Assembly (NCBI RefSeq): GCF_003711515.1
Contig: NW_021167083.1
Coordinates: forward strand, 240,712 to 304,711
Origin: Sodiomyces alkalinus F11
Lineage: Eukaryota > Ascomycota > Sordariomycetes > Glomerellales > Plectosphaerellaceae
Direction of reading: 5' to 3'
Length of the DNA: 64,000 nt
The stretch's first letter is position 1; each line of letters begins with the position of its first letter. Both the position numbers and the translations under genes were made by a program. The notes beneath the pieces are model-generated. The model ran no database searches, was not told the origin of the DNA, and was given only the letters and a program-made list of their open reading frames with translations. Positions 10,758 to 23,616 of this stretch are shown piece by piece.

Positions 10758-12943
10758 ATGGCCCCTTCTCTCTCTCTTTCTCAACTCCCTCCGTTCGCCC
10801 CCTTCCCGCCCTCGTCCGTTCGATCCCAGCTTGCCCAAAATGACTGGGACGACCTCCTCGACAGCTGCGTCACCCTATCACGAGCTTACCTCTCATTAAC
10901 CGAAACCCAGGACCTTACAAGAGCCGAATCTGTCTCTGCCTTCCTGATTTCCCTGGTCTCCGAAATAGCCGAGAAGGGGCCCTCTCAAACTCTGGGCTTC
11001 TCACAAACGGCAAGGGCCTTGTTACACTGGACATCGCTGCTCCTGGGGAGATGTCTCGAATCACCCAAGACACCACCACCAGAGCTCACACGATGGCAAG
11101 TCCTCGCAGACGCAGCCAGGGTCTACACCAAAACCCGCCTCTTCGGCCCGCTTGCCGCCCTTTTCGCGACACACCCTTCATTACTCGAGAAGAGCCTCTC
11201 GCCACTGAAGAAGTCTCTGATCATGCAGCTTGACGCGGGAATCAAGACCGATTTGAGTGCATTGGAACGCACCCTTGCTCGCCTAAACTACCTCCTCCAT
11301 GCATCACCAGATGCCGCAGCCTTCTTCCTTGCAGGTAGTGATTTTTTCGACGGTCTGATCACTTGTTACCGGATCACAAATCCGCCTCTCAGGAAGGTCC
11401 TCGTTGCTACGGCATACTTGTGTCTCGTCGGGCTCACCGAGGACGGCCCCCTGACGGACGGAGGCAAGGGAAAGGGAAAAGAGAAGAAGCCCCGATGGGG
11501 TATGCTCACAGACTCCCTTTTCGACCTGGCTACGGCTGCCGAGTCCCACCGCGTCGGACCTCTGAACCCCAACGACTCCCTCGTGCCGGACCTCGTGAGC
11601 GTCACGCCCTTGCTGGCCGTCGTCTCGAAGCGGGCCGAGGAGGCCGGCGCGATGACGCCCACGCTTAGAGCAAGAGTGGAGGCGCTTCAGAAATTCAAGA
11701 AGCTCGGCGTCGGTGTTTCGCGGCCAAGGGCAAAAAGGAGGGCCCGGCCGAGGGCTGTCGACAAGGGGAAGGGCCGCGACGACGGGGCCGAGATGCATGT
11801 GCATCGCATGAGCCAGATCGCGCTCGTTCAGGACCTTTTCCCCGACTTGGGATCGGCGTTTGTGGCGAAACTGCTGGATGCGTCTGAAGATGACCCGGAG
11901 GTGGTGATCGCGAAACTACTGGAAGATGCCCTGCCGCCTCATCTCGCCAATGCCGACCGCGGGGAGCAACTGTAAGTCCACTTCCTTCATTCACTCTGCA
12001 CTCTGATGTCCGCACCTCGGGAGTACTCCCATGCTGACTTGTTTTTCCCTCCCACTCTAGTGCGCCTTCATCTGGACCCGGCACACAGCCATTCCACCAC
12101 GACATGGCGCCACGGCCCACGCCGCCACCACGACCACGACCAACAGCCACCCACGCTCTACCGGCACGCCGCAACGTCTTCGACGACGACGACCTCGCCG
12201 AAGACATGTCCAACCTGCACTTCGGCAAGCGCAACCCCGAAAAGACAGCCGACGACGTGCTAGCCGACCGCTCCACCGCGCCGAAGACAGCCGCCATCCT
12301 CTCCGCCCTCGCGGCCTTCGACTCGGACGACGACGAGCGGGACGACACCTACGACGCCGACGACGTGGGCGGCGCCGTCGACACGGCGGCCGGCGAAGAC
12401 GACGCCCTCGCGGCGGAGGAGGCCGAGGGCAGGGCGCACGAAGATGCGCTGTTCGGGGCGTGGCAGGCCGACGCGAAGCTGTTCGACCGGGACGCCGCCA
12501 CGAGGAGGAGCGCCGGGAGGGCGAGGCTCAGGGAGGAGACGGGGATGACGGACGAGGCGATTGAAGGGTGGGCTGTCATGCTGGGGCGGAATCCGCGGTT
12601 GAGGCGGAAGTTGGAGAGTAGGTTTACCTTGTTCCGGGGGGAGCAGACGGAGTTGGCGAGCACGGCGTGGCGCGCGAGGGCGGAGGGCGAGGAGGAGGAG
12701 GAGGGCGAGGGCGAGGGCGGTGCCTCTTCTTCATCGATGCGAGGCGGACGGGGACCGGGACGTGGCAGGGGGAGAGGGAGGGGGAGGGGAGGTAGGGGTG
12801 GAGGGGACGTGGCTGGACCTGCGGGGGACAAGGACACGCAGTTGGCGCGGAGGAGGAAGGAGGCCAATAAGGGGTCGAGGGCGAATCATAACCAGCGGGA
12901 TCAGAGGGCGAGGAAGATGGCGAGGGGTGGGTTTGTTGGTTAG
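10758..12943 (+). CDS. cue3: CUE-domain protein, Cue3/ASCC2-like RQT complex subunit
   Basis: Two exons (10758-11971 and 12061-12943) join in phase to encode 698 residues. The N-terminal 300 residues form the helical ASCC2/Cue3-type region. A CUE ubiquitin-binding domain lies at about residues 345-395 (SQIALVQDLFPDLGSAFVAK, with the LFP and terminal LL motifs). The acidic second exon ends in a basic tail, NKGSRANHNQRDQRARKMAR, which is the conserved Cue3/ASCC2 C-terminus. In yeast, Cue3 (Rqt3) is part of the ribosome quality-control trigger complex with the helicase Slh1 and Rqt4; it binds ubiquitinated uS10 on collided ribosomes and helps split them. Its immediate divergent neighbour here is uS10 itself. 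A glycine/arginine-rich stretch lies near residues 600-660. Confidence 0.88.
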
Positions 12944-13914
12944 TGGCGACGTGCTGTTCGTGACCCCCGGGGGTTGTTTGTTCATGGTATCATAGACATG
13001 GACAGTTGATGTCGGATGCAGAGGCATTAGAAGAGATGCAAGCGAATATCAAACCGACTCCTATGAGTAGGACTATTTATTGTCTGAATTTCGGACTGAC
13101 AAGATTGAGAACCTCTGAAAAAGGGGACCCTGTCACGACTCACAACTTTGTACAACCTCAGCTACAGGGGTAATGGTCTTACACTGTTGGCGCCTACAAG
13201 GCCCCTCTTGATTCGACGCCTCAAACAAGCACTTTTCCATTCATCATGGCCGTCCAGGATATGCCAGGACGATGAGATGAGCATCCATCACCTCGAGGAA
13301 ATAATCCGTGGATGGAGTAGTGAGCGTGTCTTAATTATTGTGCATCCGCTGGAACAGGGCACGTCTATCCATCTCAACCTGTCTCGAGCACTTGGAAGTT
13401 GGCTGGACCAACCAGGAATAGAGGGGGAACGGTCGAGGGGGGGGGGGATTGCCGTGAAGACGATTTTTGACTTCTTATAAGTGTAATGAATAGAAGTAAT
13501 TGAATGAGGATTGAGGAGTTTGCAAGATTAAGCACCACTAAGGTACCTATGGCCGATGTACTTTGTACGTACCTGTATAAATGCTTGTATAATGCCTTAA
13601 GGTACCTAGGTACCTTACCTTACGTGAATTGACTGCACGGTATTACTCCTATTACTCTGTGTTGGGCTTGCGAGTAAATTGACGTCTCCTTGTATAAGGT
13701 ATGGTATTGAATTATATACAGATACCCCGTACGCAAGTCAACGTCTCCCTTATCCGCAGTCTTATCCTCTCCCTCCTCTCCCTCCTCTTCCTCCTCACTT
13801 TCTCCCCACATTGAATAACCCCTCCATTAAACGTCCATTCGTTTTCAGGCTTATCCATAGGCCTCCCTGATAACTACGTAATCTCACGATTATCTCAGGC
13901 TCATCGTCCCATTC
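12944..13914. other. intergenic spacer upstream of chitinase
   Basis: No convincing gene is seen. At about 13540-13625 there is a cluster of GGTACC/TACCTTA motifs, including CTTAAGGTACCTAGGTACC-type palindromic sequence, and a CT-rich run at about 13765-13800 just before the chitinase 5' end. Confidence 0.55.
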
Positions 13915-15321
13915 ATGCCTAGTACGCGCCCAGCACTCACATTAATTGCTTCAGCCGCCGCCTTCTTCGCCGCCATCTACCTCCTCCACACATACACCAA
14001 GGCCTTTAGCGAGGGCCCTCGACTCCCGTCCTTCCGCCAGCCCAACACCTCGTCAACTCTCACAGACACAGACACAGACACCATGGGTGGCGGTCCAGGC
14101 CAAGGCTTCCGCTCGGTCGCCTACTTCGTCAACTGGGCCATCTACGCCCGAAAGCACCGCCCCCAAGACCTCCCCGTCGAACACCTCACCCACATCCTCT
14201 ACGCCTTCGCCAACGTCCGCCCCGACTCGGGCGACGTCTACCTGACCGACACCTGGGCCGACACCGACAACCACTGGGAGGGCGACTCCTGGAACGACCC
14301 CGGCACCAACCTCTACGGCTGCCTCAAGCAGCTCAACCTCCTCAAGAAGCGCAACCGCAACCTCAAAGTGCTCCTCTCCGTCGGCGGCTGGACCTACTCC
14401 TCCAACTTTAAGGTCCCCGCCTCCACCCCGGCCGGCCGCGACGCCTTCGCCCGCTCCTGCGTCCAGCTCGTCAAGGATCTCGGCTTCGACGGCATTGACA
14501 TTGACTGGGAGTACCCCCAAAATGACGCCGAAGCCGCCGACCTCGTCCTCCTCCTCTCCGCCGTCCGCTCCGCCCTGGACGCCTACGCCGCCGCCGCCGC
14601 CCTCCCGGCAGGGAACCAGGCCCAGGCCCAGGCCCAGACCCCCTACTTCGAGCTCACCGTCGCCAGCCCCGCCGGCCCGCAAAACTACAACCGCATGCGC
14701 CTCGCCGAGATGGACCGCCTCCTCGACTTCTGGAACCTCATGGCCTACGACTACGCCGGCTCCTGGGACGCCCTGGCCGGCCACCAGGCCAACGTGCGGC
14801 CCTGCGCCCGCAGCCCCGCCTCCACGCCCTTCAGCACCGTGCGCGCCCTGGACGACTACGTCGCCGCCGGCGTGCACCCGTCCAAGATCGTCCTCGGCAT
14901 GCCGCTCTACGGCCGCGCCTTCGAGAACACCGACGGGCCCGGCACGTCGTACAGCGGCACGGGGGAAGGGTCGTGGGAGCGCGGCGTGTGGGATTACAAG
15001 GTGCTCCCGCGGGACGGCGCTGAGGAGGTCCATGACCATGACTTTGGCGCGAGTTGGTCGTATGATGCCGCTCGTCGGGTTATGGTCAGCTATGACACCG
15101 TGCCTATGGCGAGGGCCAAGGCTGCCCTCGCGGCGGAGAAGGGCCTCGGGGGTGCCATGTGGTGGGAGAGCAGCGCTGATAAGCCTGCTGGCCAGGGGAG
15201 CCTGATCGAGAATGTGGTTGACGTGTTGGGTGGTCCCAAGGCCCTGATGCGCCAACCCAATTGCATCGTGTACCCCGAGACGAAGTACGATAATCTCAGG
15301 AAAGGCTTTCCTGACGAATAG
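13915..15321 (+). CDS. GH18 chitinase, probably membrane-anchored at N-terminus
   Basis: A single exon of 468 residues. The GH18 active-site motif DGIDIDWEY carries the catalytic glutamate, and [16 protein letters not shown] is the second conserved strand; the barrel runs from about residue 64 to 440 with [14 protein letters not shown] as the substrate-binding strand. Family members cleave beta-1,4-GlcNAc linkages of chitin and act in wall remodelling or nutrient recovery. Residues 1-30 contain a hydrophobic stretch ([20 protein letters not shown]) with no clear cleavage site, which reads as a type II signal anchor. An in-frame internal ATG at 14083 ([18 protein letters not shown]) would give a 412-residue protein without the anchor, as in some fungal GH18 enzymes, so the start is uncertain. 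Confidence 0.92.
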   Translation: MPSTRPALTLIASAAAFFAAIYLLHTYTKAFSEGPRLPSFRQPNTSSTLTDTDTDTMGGGPGQGFRSVAYFVNWAIYARKHRPQDLPVEHLTHILYAFANVRPDSGDVYLTDTWADTDNHWEGDSWNDPGTNLYGCLKQLNLLKKRNRNLKVLLSVGGWTYSSNFKVPASTPAGRDAFARSCVQLVKDLGFDGIDIDWEYPQNDAEAADLVLLLSAVRSALDAYAAAAALPAGNQAQAQAQTPYFELTVASPAGPQNYNRMRLAEMDRLLDFWNLMAYDYAGSWDALAGHQANVRPCARSPASTPFSTVRALDDYVAAGVHPSKIVLGMPLYGRAFENTDGPGTSYSGTGEGSWERGVWDYKVLPRDGAEEVHDHDFGASWSYDAARRVMVSYDTVPMARAKAALAAEKGLGGAMWWESSADKPAGQGSLIENVVDVLGGPKALMRQPNCIVYPETKYDNLRKGFPDE

Positions 15322-15716
15322 ACCAGACTACCTATACATATACTTGTCTGGGGATATAGAGATATAGACACGTATAGTAGACGATTGGAAAATCTACACG
15401 GCGTAGAGAATTGCACATCACAAACAGCGAGATTCTTCATAGAGCATCCCGAATGTTCCAAGAGCATTGTCATTGCCAGCCTCTGATGGGGGGTGTTGTG
15501 ATCGTTATGCTACATCAACGCCAGAAAATTTCCCGCGGCCATCCTTCCTTAGCCGACTGAATGCCATAAAAAAATAAACCCGGGTTCGCCCTTCCGACTC
15601 GGATATGAGAAAAAGCCCAATTGATCACTGCGAGGTCCACCCCGCCCCGTCAGAACGTGGTCGTCGTTCATCGCTCTAAAGAGGATGCAAAAAAAAGTCG
15701 ATTTTTTTGCTTTTGG
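15322..15716. other. convergent 3' spacer between chitinase and UBI3
   Basis: Non-coding, with no gene recognised; it holds the two 3' UTRs. Confidence 0.6.
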
Positions 15717-17118
<1,402 letters not shown>

Positions 17119-17851
17119 ATGGTCAAGAAGAGAAAGAATAAGTACGATTCCCGCTCTCCCAACGCCCAAGACAGCCTCGAAATCTGCGTCGACGGTCTTG
17201 ACGAACACAACTGGCGAAAAACTGCGAGCGAATTCACACCACGAACCATGCTAACATGATTCCTCCTCCACAGCGGCCGCAACAAGAAGGGCCGCGGCCA
17301 CGTCAAGCCCATCCGCTGCAGCAACTGCTCGCGCTGCACCCCCAAGGACAAGGCCATCAAGAGATTCACCATCCGCAACATGGTCGAGTCCGCCGCCATC
17401 CGTACGTCTTTCCCTTGCCATTCTCCGTCCGCACAACTCGTATAACTAACCGTCCCTCTTCCCTCTCATACAGGTGATATCTCCGACGCCTCCGTCTTCC
17501 AGGAGTATACAGTACCCAAGATGTACCTGAAGCTGCAGTACTGTGTCTCTTGCGCCATCCACGGCAAGATTGTCCGGTACGTTCGTCGGTGGGAGCGACG
17601 ACTGCGCGCCTCTGCGGCGTGTATGCGCTTCGGATGAACCTTGGCGTACTTTTCGGAGCTCCCGCAACAAACAACCCCCTGCCCTTTCTCCCAGTTCTTG
17701 TAAGTGAGATCATGATACGCTGACACGTCAAACCTGTAGTGTCCGCTCCCGCGAGGGTCGCCGCAACCGCGCTCCTCCCCCTCGCGTCCGCTACAACAAA
17801 GACGGCAAGAAGATCACCCCCAACCAGGGTGCCAAGACCACCACCGCGTAA
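17119..17851 (+). CDS. rps26: 40S ribosomal protein eS26
   Basis: Four exons (17119-17141, 17274-17401, 17474-17576, 17740-17851) give 121 residues with all phases matching. The sequence shows [20 protein letters not shown], the zinc-binding IRCSNCSRC and [10 protein letters not shown] motifs, and the family end [18 protein letters not shown]. eS26 lies at the mRNA exit site of the small subunit and contacts the 3' end of 18S rRNA and the mRNA upstream of the start codon. The first exon is only 23 nt, as is common for fungal ribosomal protein genes. The C-terminal tail is slightly longer than in yeast. Confidence 0.96.
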
Positions 17852-18432
17852 GATGGGTAAATCCATACCGGTGAATGTCCTGGAGGGAGGCCGGGGGAGG
17901 TACAATTGATGAATTGATGATGCGTGTATAAACGCAAGAGAGATGGGACACAAAATAAAGTCTTTCTTTTCCTTGGGCGCTCATGAATCATGGTTTATCA
18001 TGGCATGGCAGGACGGGGTCCTTGGTGTTGACTAGGAAATGATCGAGCCATAGTCCTCGACACAAGGCAATCATCAACGGCATCTATTTCTCCCTGCTTG
18101 CTCGTTGAGTCGTGATTTGCTTTCCATGTGGCTTGTCGGGCTGGTGCGTGACAAGTGCTTCAGTATATTGCTTCAGTATGAGTTGTGTCGAAGGACCGAT
18201 ATCCCAACCATGAAAGGACCCTGAGGGAGGTAGAAAGACTGGGAGCGATTTCAAAAACGTCAGGTAGAACAACATCTGAATGTAAGTCCATCTTTACATC
18301 TACCCAAGCCGATCCTGCAGTCCCCTTCATACAATCATAACCACAATCCATGCATGTAAAACGGCAAAGCCACCAGAGCCATGCCCAAACCTACCCGATC
18401 CCCTGACGACCCTCCCTGCTTCCTTTCCATGC
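17852..18432. other. convergent 3' spacer between RPS26 and SMC4
   Basis: Non-coding, no gene recognised; 3' UTRs of the two converging genes. Confidence 0.6.
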
Positions 18433-21400
18433 TCATCTCAATGTCAACGTCTGCGTCAGTCCGGTGGCAGGATGGTGCTGCTGCGCCTGCGTCTGCGCCT
18501 GTGCCTGCGGTCGCCGGCTGACGATATAGTCCTGGTTCTCGATCGTGACGCTCTTGGTCATATGGTTCACCTTGTAAACGCCCACCAGCCGGGCCGCGAG
18601 CTCGAACATGTTATTCCGAAGTGAAATGACGATGAACTGGGCGTTCTTGGTGCGCTCCTTGATGTAGTTGGCAACAATCGAGACCTGGAAACCAACGTCA
18701 GTTCAGGGGGAAAGGAGAAAAGGGGGTAGGTAGGAGGATGAAGAAAAAGAAGAAAAAAAAGGGGGAGGGGGGGGGGGGGCATCGTGGTGAACATACATTC
18801 CGGAAATCCAAAGCCGCATCAATCTCATCCATGACATACAACGGCGTAGGCTTATAATGATGCAGCGCAAAAACCAGCGCAAGGCTGCTCAGCGTCTTCT
18901 CCCCACCAGACAAGTTGCCGATATTCTTCCACGACTTCTTGGGCGGCATGACGCTGAACAGGATCCCCTCGCTAAACGGGTCCAGCGAGTCGACGAGCTC
19001 CAGCTCCGCGTTGCCGCCCATGGTGATCATCTGGTACATCTCCTTCAGCCGGAGCGAGATGACGCTGAACCCCTCCATGAACCCCTCGAGCCGCAGCCGC
19101 CGCAGCTCGTCGCACCGCCGCTTCGCCCCGTCCCGCTGCGCGATCGCCGTCGCCAGGTCCGACGACCGCGCCGCGTGCTCCTCCACCCGCCGCCGGTACT
19201 CCGCCAGCACCCCCAGGTCCACCCCGACGTTGGCCGTCTTCTCCTCCAGCGCCGCGATCTCGCCCTTGAGCCGGTCCTTGCTCATTCCCGCCAGCTCGTC
19301 CGGCGTGTAGGATGGGAGTTGTTGCGGTTGTCGCACGTGCGCCGTGGGGTCGGTGGCTTCGGGCCGGAGGGTTTCGTCGTCCTCGCCTTCCGACCCGGAC
19401 GCTACATCATCGGCACCCTCCATCTCCGCATCTCCGTCTCCTTCAGCCGTAGCGGCAGCAGGAGGAGCACCGCCAGCAGCAGGAGACGGCGATGGATTCG
19501 CCTGCGATCCAGGGGCACCGATGAGGTCGTCAATATCCTGAATGCCAAGCTTGGACAGCTTATCATTCCAGTACCGAAGCCTCTTCTGGTTCTCGACGAG
19601 CTGCTTCTGGTTCTCCTCCAGCTTATTCCGCATCTCAATCTCCACCGCCCTTGTCTCGTTGAGCTCGGCCGTCTTCTCGTCCAGCTCGGCTTTCAGGGCC
19701 GCCAGTTCCTCCTGCTTGACGGCCAGCGCCTCCTCGGCCCCCTCGACGCGGCCTCGAAGCATCTCCGCCTTCTCGCCCTGGTTCTCAATCTCGTGATCCA
19801 GCGCCTCGAGCTCGCGGACGGCCGCCTCGACCTCCTTCGCGGCCTTGGCGTGGTCCTTCTCGAGCTTGATCCTCTGCTTCTCGGCCTTGGCCTTCCGGAC
19901 CTCGGCGTTGGACGTCTCCTCGTTCTGCGAGTCGACCTCCTCCTTCAGCGCGTCGACGTTGGCCCGTTGGATCCGCAGCTTCTCGCCGCCCGCCTCCATG
20001 ATCCTGTCCTGCAGCGCCCTGATCTCCTCCTCGACGCCCGCCGTCTCGTCGCGCAGCTTCCCAAGCTCCCGCTGGAGCTTGGCGACCTCCTTCTCGAGCG
20101 CCGCCATCCGGCTGTCGTCCGTCTGCGACGGCTGATGCTCCCTGCCCACCTCCTTGATGCGACGCTGCGCGTCGGCGAGGTTCCTGGCCGCGCTGTCCAC
20201 CTCGAGACCGATCTTCTGCATCTTGGTGTCGAGCTGCGGGATCTCCTCCTGCAGGGACCGCAGCCGGGTTTCCAGGTCCCGCTGGCGGTCCTGCCACACC
20301 TGGAACTTCTGCTCCAGCACCTCGAGGTCGGCTTCCAGCTCGGCGACCTGCTCCTTGGTCCGCTCGGGGACCAGCTTGGACGACATCAGCCCCTTCTTGG
20401 CCGTGGTGCCGCCGCCGGACATGGTGCCGGACTTGTCGATCAGCTCGCCGTCCAGGGTCACCACGCGCCACCGCTTGGCGCCGTAGGCGATCCGGTTGGC
20501 CTGGGCGAGGTCCTGCGCGACCAGGGTGTCCTGCAGGGCGTGGTAGAAGGCCGGGCGGAAGCGGTCGTCCTTGGCCCGCACGAGGTCGAAGAGCCGGGGG
20601 GCGTTCTCGGGCGTCTGGATCGGCTGCAGGTCGCGGGCCCTCAGCTTGTCCAGGCAGACGAAGTTGCCGCGTCCCAGGTTGGTCTTCCGGAGGTACTCGA
20701 TGCACTGCTGGCCGGCCTCGACGGTGTCGGTGACGAAGTTCTCGAGGGAGGGGCAGGCGGTGGAGATGGCGACGTCGTACTTCTCGTCGATGACGCCCAG
20801 GTTGCCCAGGCGGCCGTGGAAGCCGTCGATGCGGCCGGACTCTTCCATGCGCAGCAGCGCCGTGAGGACCTTGTTCTGGGTCTGGGTCTGCGCGAGACTC
20901 GAGCGGGCCTCGTCGGCCCTCTGTCGGGCGTTGGACACCTTGGCGCGGACCCTGGGCTCGTCTTGGGCGAGTTCCTGCAGCTTCGCTTCGATCTTCCTCG
21001 CCTCCTTCTCGAGCCGGGCCTTCTCGGCCGCACAGGCCTCGAGCTCCTCGATCTTGGCGGCCCGCCCTTCCTCGATGGACGCGATCTTGGCTTCCAGTTC
21101 GGCCACGGCCACTTCGCCCGCGTTGGCCTTGTCTTGGAGGATGGCCATTTCGCTCTCGGCCACGGCGATGGCCGACTGTTTCTGGTTGATCTTCTCCATC
21201 CAGGGCTCGAGGGACTTTTGCTTGACGGCGATCTGGTCGGAGAACTTTTGCGTCTTGCCCTTGAGGCTCTCGCGGATGGTGGCCAGTTCCTCCTCTTCCT
21301 CCTGGATTCTGATCTCGAGCGAGGCGATTTCGAGGGCGCGCGACTCGATCTCCCTGCTGCATTCCACGACGGTCTCGTCTGCCTCGGCGGCCGACTTTTC

Positions 21401-23068
21401 GCAGTTGGCGATGGTCTTCTCCAGCTTCCTCTGCTTGTCGGTCAAGAACTTGCGCTTCTCGTCAAACTTGACGCGTTCCTGCTCGAACTTGGCGACCTCC
21501 TTGGTCAGGCTCTTGACTTCCTTTTCCTGGGCTTCGAATTCCTTGCCGCCTCGGGCATAGTTCTTCTGGAGCTCCTTGATGATCTTCTGGCTTCCCTCGT
21601 GCTTCTCCAGCTCGGCATCGAGCTGCGCTTGCATCTGGTTGATGGCCTCCTCGGTGACCGCCACGTTGTCGTTGCACTCGCTGATGTAGAGCTGGTAGAG
21701 GGCGGACTTTTTCATGGTGAGCTCGTTCTCGTCGCGGATGTAGGCCAGGGCTTTTTCTTTCTTGCCCTCGAGGCTGTTCTTCTCCTTCTCGACGTGCTGG
21801 ACCCGGCCGCTCTTCTCCATGCAAATGTCGTTCAGGGTCTCGACTTCGGCGGCCGCCTCCTCGATGGGCGTCTTGTACTTGGACGTGCCGATGATGTCTT
21901 CGAGGTATTCGAGGAGACCGTCGTCGTGTTCGTTCGCGGCCTTGGGCTTCATCTGCGCGATGGACTCCACCTCACCCTGCAGGATGAGGAACCGTTTGTG
22001 ATCGAGGTCGATGCCGCGGTCGCGCAGTAGCGTGGTGACGGTGGTGAAGTTGGAGAGCTTGCCATTGATGAAGTACTGGCTCGAATTGTTCCTGAAGGCC
22101 TTGCGCGATACGATGAGCTGCGAGTCGGGGATATCGACGGGACCGGCGCCGTTGGTCTGGTCAATGACCTCTTTGAAGTGCACGGCTACTTCGCAGTAAT
22201 CGAGGCTTGGGTATTGAGCCGAGTTGTGGATCAAAGCGGAGAGCTTGCCCTGGCGCATCTTGCTCGCGCGGAAACCGAAGACGAAGAGCAGAGAGTCGAT
22301 GACGTTGGACTTGCCCGAACCGTTTGGGCCGACGACGGAGGAGAAGGAGGCGTGGAACGGGCCAACCTCCTGGCGGCCGGCATAGCTCTTGAAGTTTGTG
22401 AGTACAAGATGAGTAATGACGAGGCGAGGCTTGGGTGCGGTGTTCTCCATGACGGGTACGGTCACGTTGCGCGATTTGAGCATGATGTCCATGGGCTTCT
22501 CCAAGATGGTGTCCATGGGGCGGATCGGCTTGACTGTGGCCTGGGTCTCATCGGCGGCCATCGACGTCTGGTCGTTGACGCTGGTGTTGGTAATATCGGC
22601 GAGGGGAATTTGCGATGTTTCGGGCGTAGTTGGCGGCTTTGGGGTCATAAGCGACGGATCCTCCAGGCCTGGTGTCTCCGACTTGACCGCCCTTTGGGCC
22701 ACACTTTTGCGCTTCCTCGGGGCAGGGGCGGGCGTATCGACCAGTTCGTCGACGTCCATCATGGTTTCCGTCTGATGGGCTTCTAGAATCTGGCTCGGAT
22801 CTATGGAAGCGGCGGGTATGCTCTTCTTCGGTCTGCCCCGCGGCCGTGGTGCTGGCGCTGGTGCTGGTGCTGGTGCTGAACTAGAAGAAGCAACAGACGT
22901 CGTGCTCAGTCTTGAACGTGTTTGTCGGCGAATGGTGCGGGCAGGTGCCGGGGTGTAGTCTTCTTCGTCATCTTCCGCCATCTTAGCATTCGCGAGTGTG
23001 TCCTCATCGGAAGACTCGACGATGGCTTGTCGTCTTGTGCGACGCGTTCTGCCTGCCGCTGCTGACAT
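18433..23068 (-). CDS. smc4: condensin subunit SMC4
   Basis: Two exons (18797-23068 and 18433-18684 on the minus strand) give 1507 residues. After a disordered basic N-terminus (about 230 residues), LVITHLVLTNFKSYAGRQ and the Walker A box GPNGSGKSNVID form the ATPase head. Two long coiled coils flank the hinge (about residues 760-900, near GRLGNLGVIDEKYDV). The C-terminal head has the signature NLSGGEKTLSSLAL and Walker B PLYVMDEIDAALDFRN. The intron falls directly after DFRN, and the second exon supplies VSIVANYIKERTKNAQFIVI, so the full head is only complete after splicing. SMC4 pairs with SMC2 in condensin to compact mitotic chromosomes. The start is the ATG at MSAAAGRTRRTRRQAI; an in-frame upstream ATG 29 codons earlier is less likely. 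The gene ends with a Q/A-rich tail. Confidence 0.96.
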
Positions 23069-23616
23069 GGCTGGCTTTTGCGGTTGAATCGGCCGTCCGT
23101 TGCACCAGTAAAGGAATCGATGTGGTGGGAATGATGAAGAAGAAAAACAAAACAAGTAAAGAAAACCGATAAGTCTGCAAGCTGTCGCCGTAACAGAAAT
23201 CAGTAATCAGCAAGCGGTGTGTGTGGTGTTGAAGTGCGATCGCGTTCAGTCAAAGTTCCCCCACCTTTCCACTTTCTCGGCGTTTGTTTGATTTCATCCC
23301 GATTGGGGATAGGGCGTAAACAAACTACGCCACAGTGACCACCGCCACCAACGTCCAGCCACACCTCCAGCCACACTGTTGAACCCCACCGACATAGAGT
23401 GACAAGAAGTGGCCCAAGCTCCACCCACCTACCTTACCTAATGTACCTCTGTAATAGTTCTGAGAATCTTGCAGAATAAATAATAAAAACAACCAACCGA
23501 TCAGAATCGCAACCAACGAAACCACCACGTTATTACTCGTCAACCGGTCTGCACGGAGCATCCGAGCTCTAACGAGTCGATACTTCTGTTCCGAACACAC
23601 AAACAACGTAGCAGAC
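23069..23616. promoter_or_regulatory. divergent promoter of SMC4 and ELYS-like gene
   Basis: This 548-bp interval lies between two divergent start codons. It contains a TACCTTACCTAATGTACCTC motif at about 23430-23450, the same motif class seen in the RPS20/CUE3 promoter and upstream of the chitinase. Confidence 0.55.

Noticed and set aside
14053..15255. 400-codon minus-strand frame opposite the chitinase
   Set aside because: Antisense shadow; Gly/Val repeats from G/C third positions.
15577..15660. Possible tRNA-like or small RNA sequence around GGGTTCGCCC
   Set aside because: No acceptor or anticodon stem can be formed; only a superficial resemblance to a T arm.
18857..22030. 1057-codon open frame on the plus strand opposite SMC4
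   Set aside because: It is the antisense shadow of a long G/C-at-third-position gene; composition is Leu/Gly/Asp-rich without domain pattern, while the minus strand is unmistakably SMC4.
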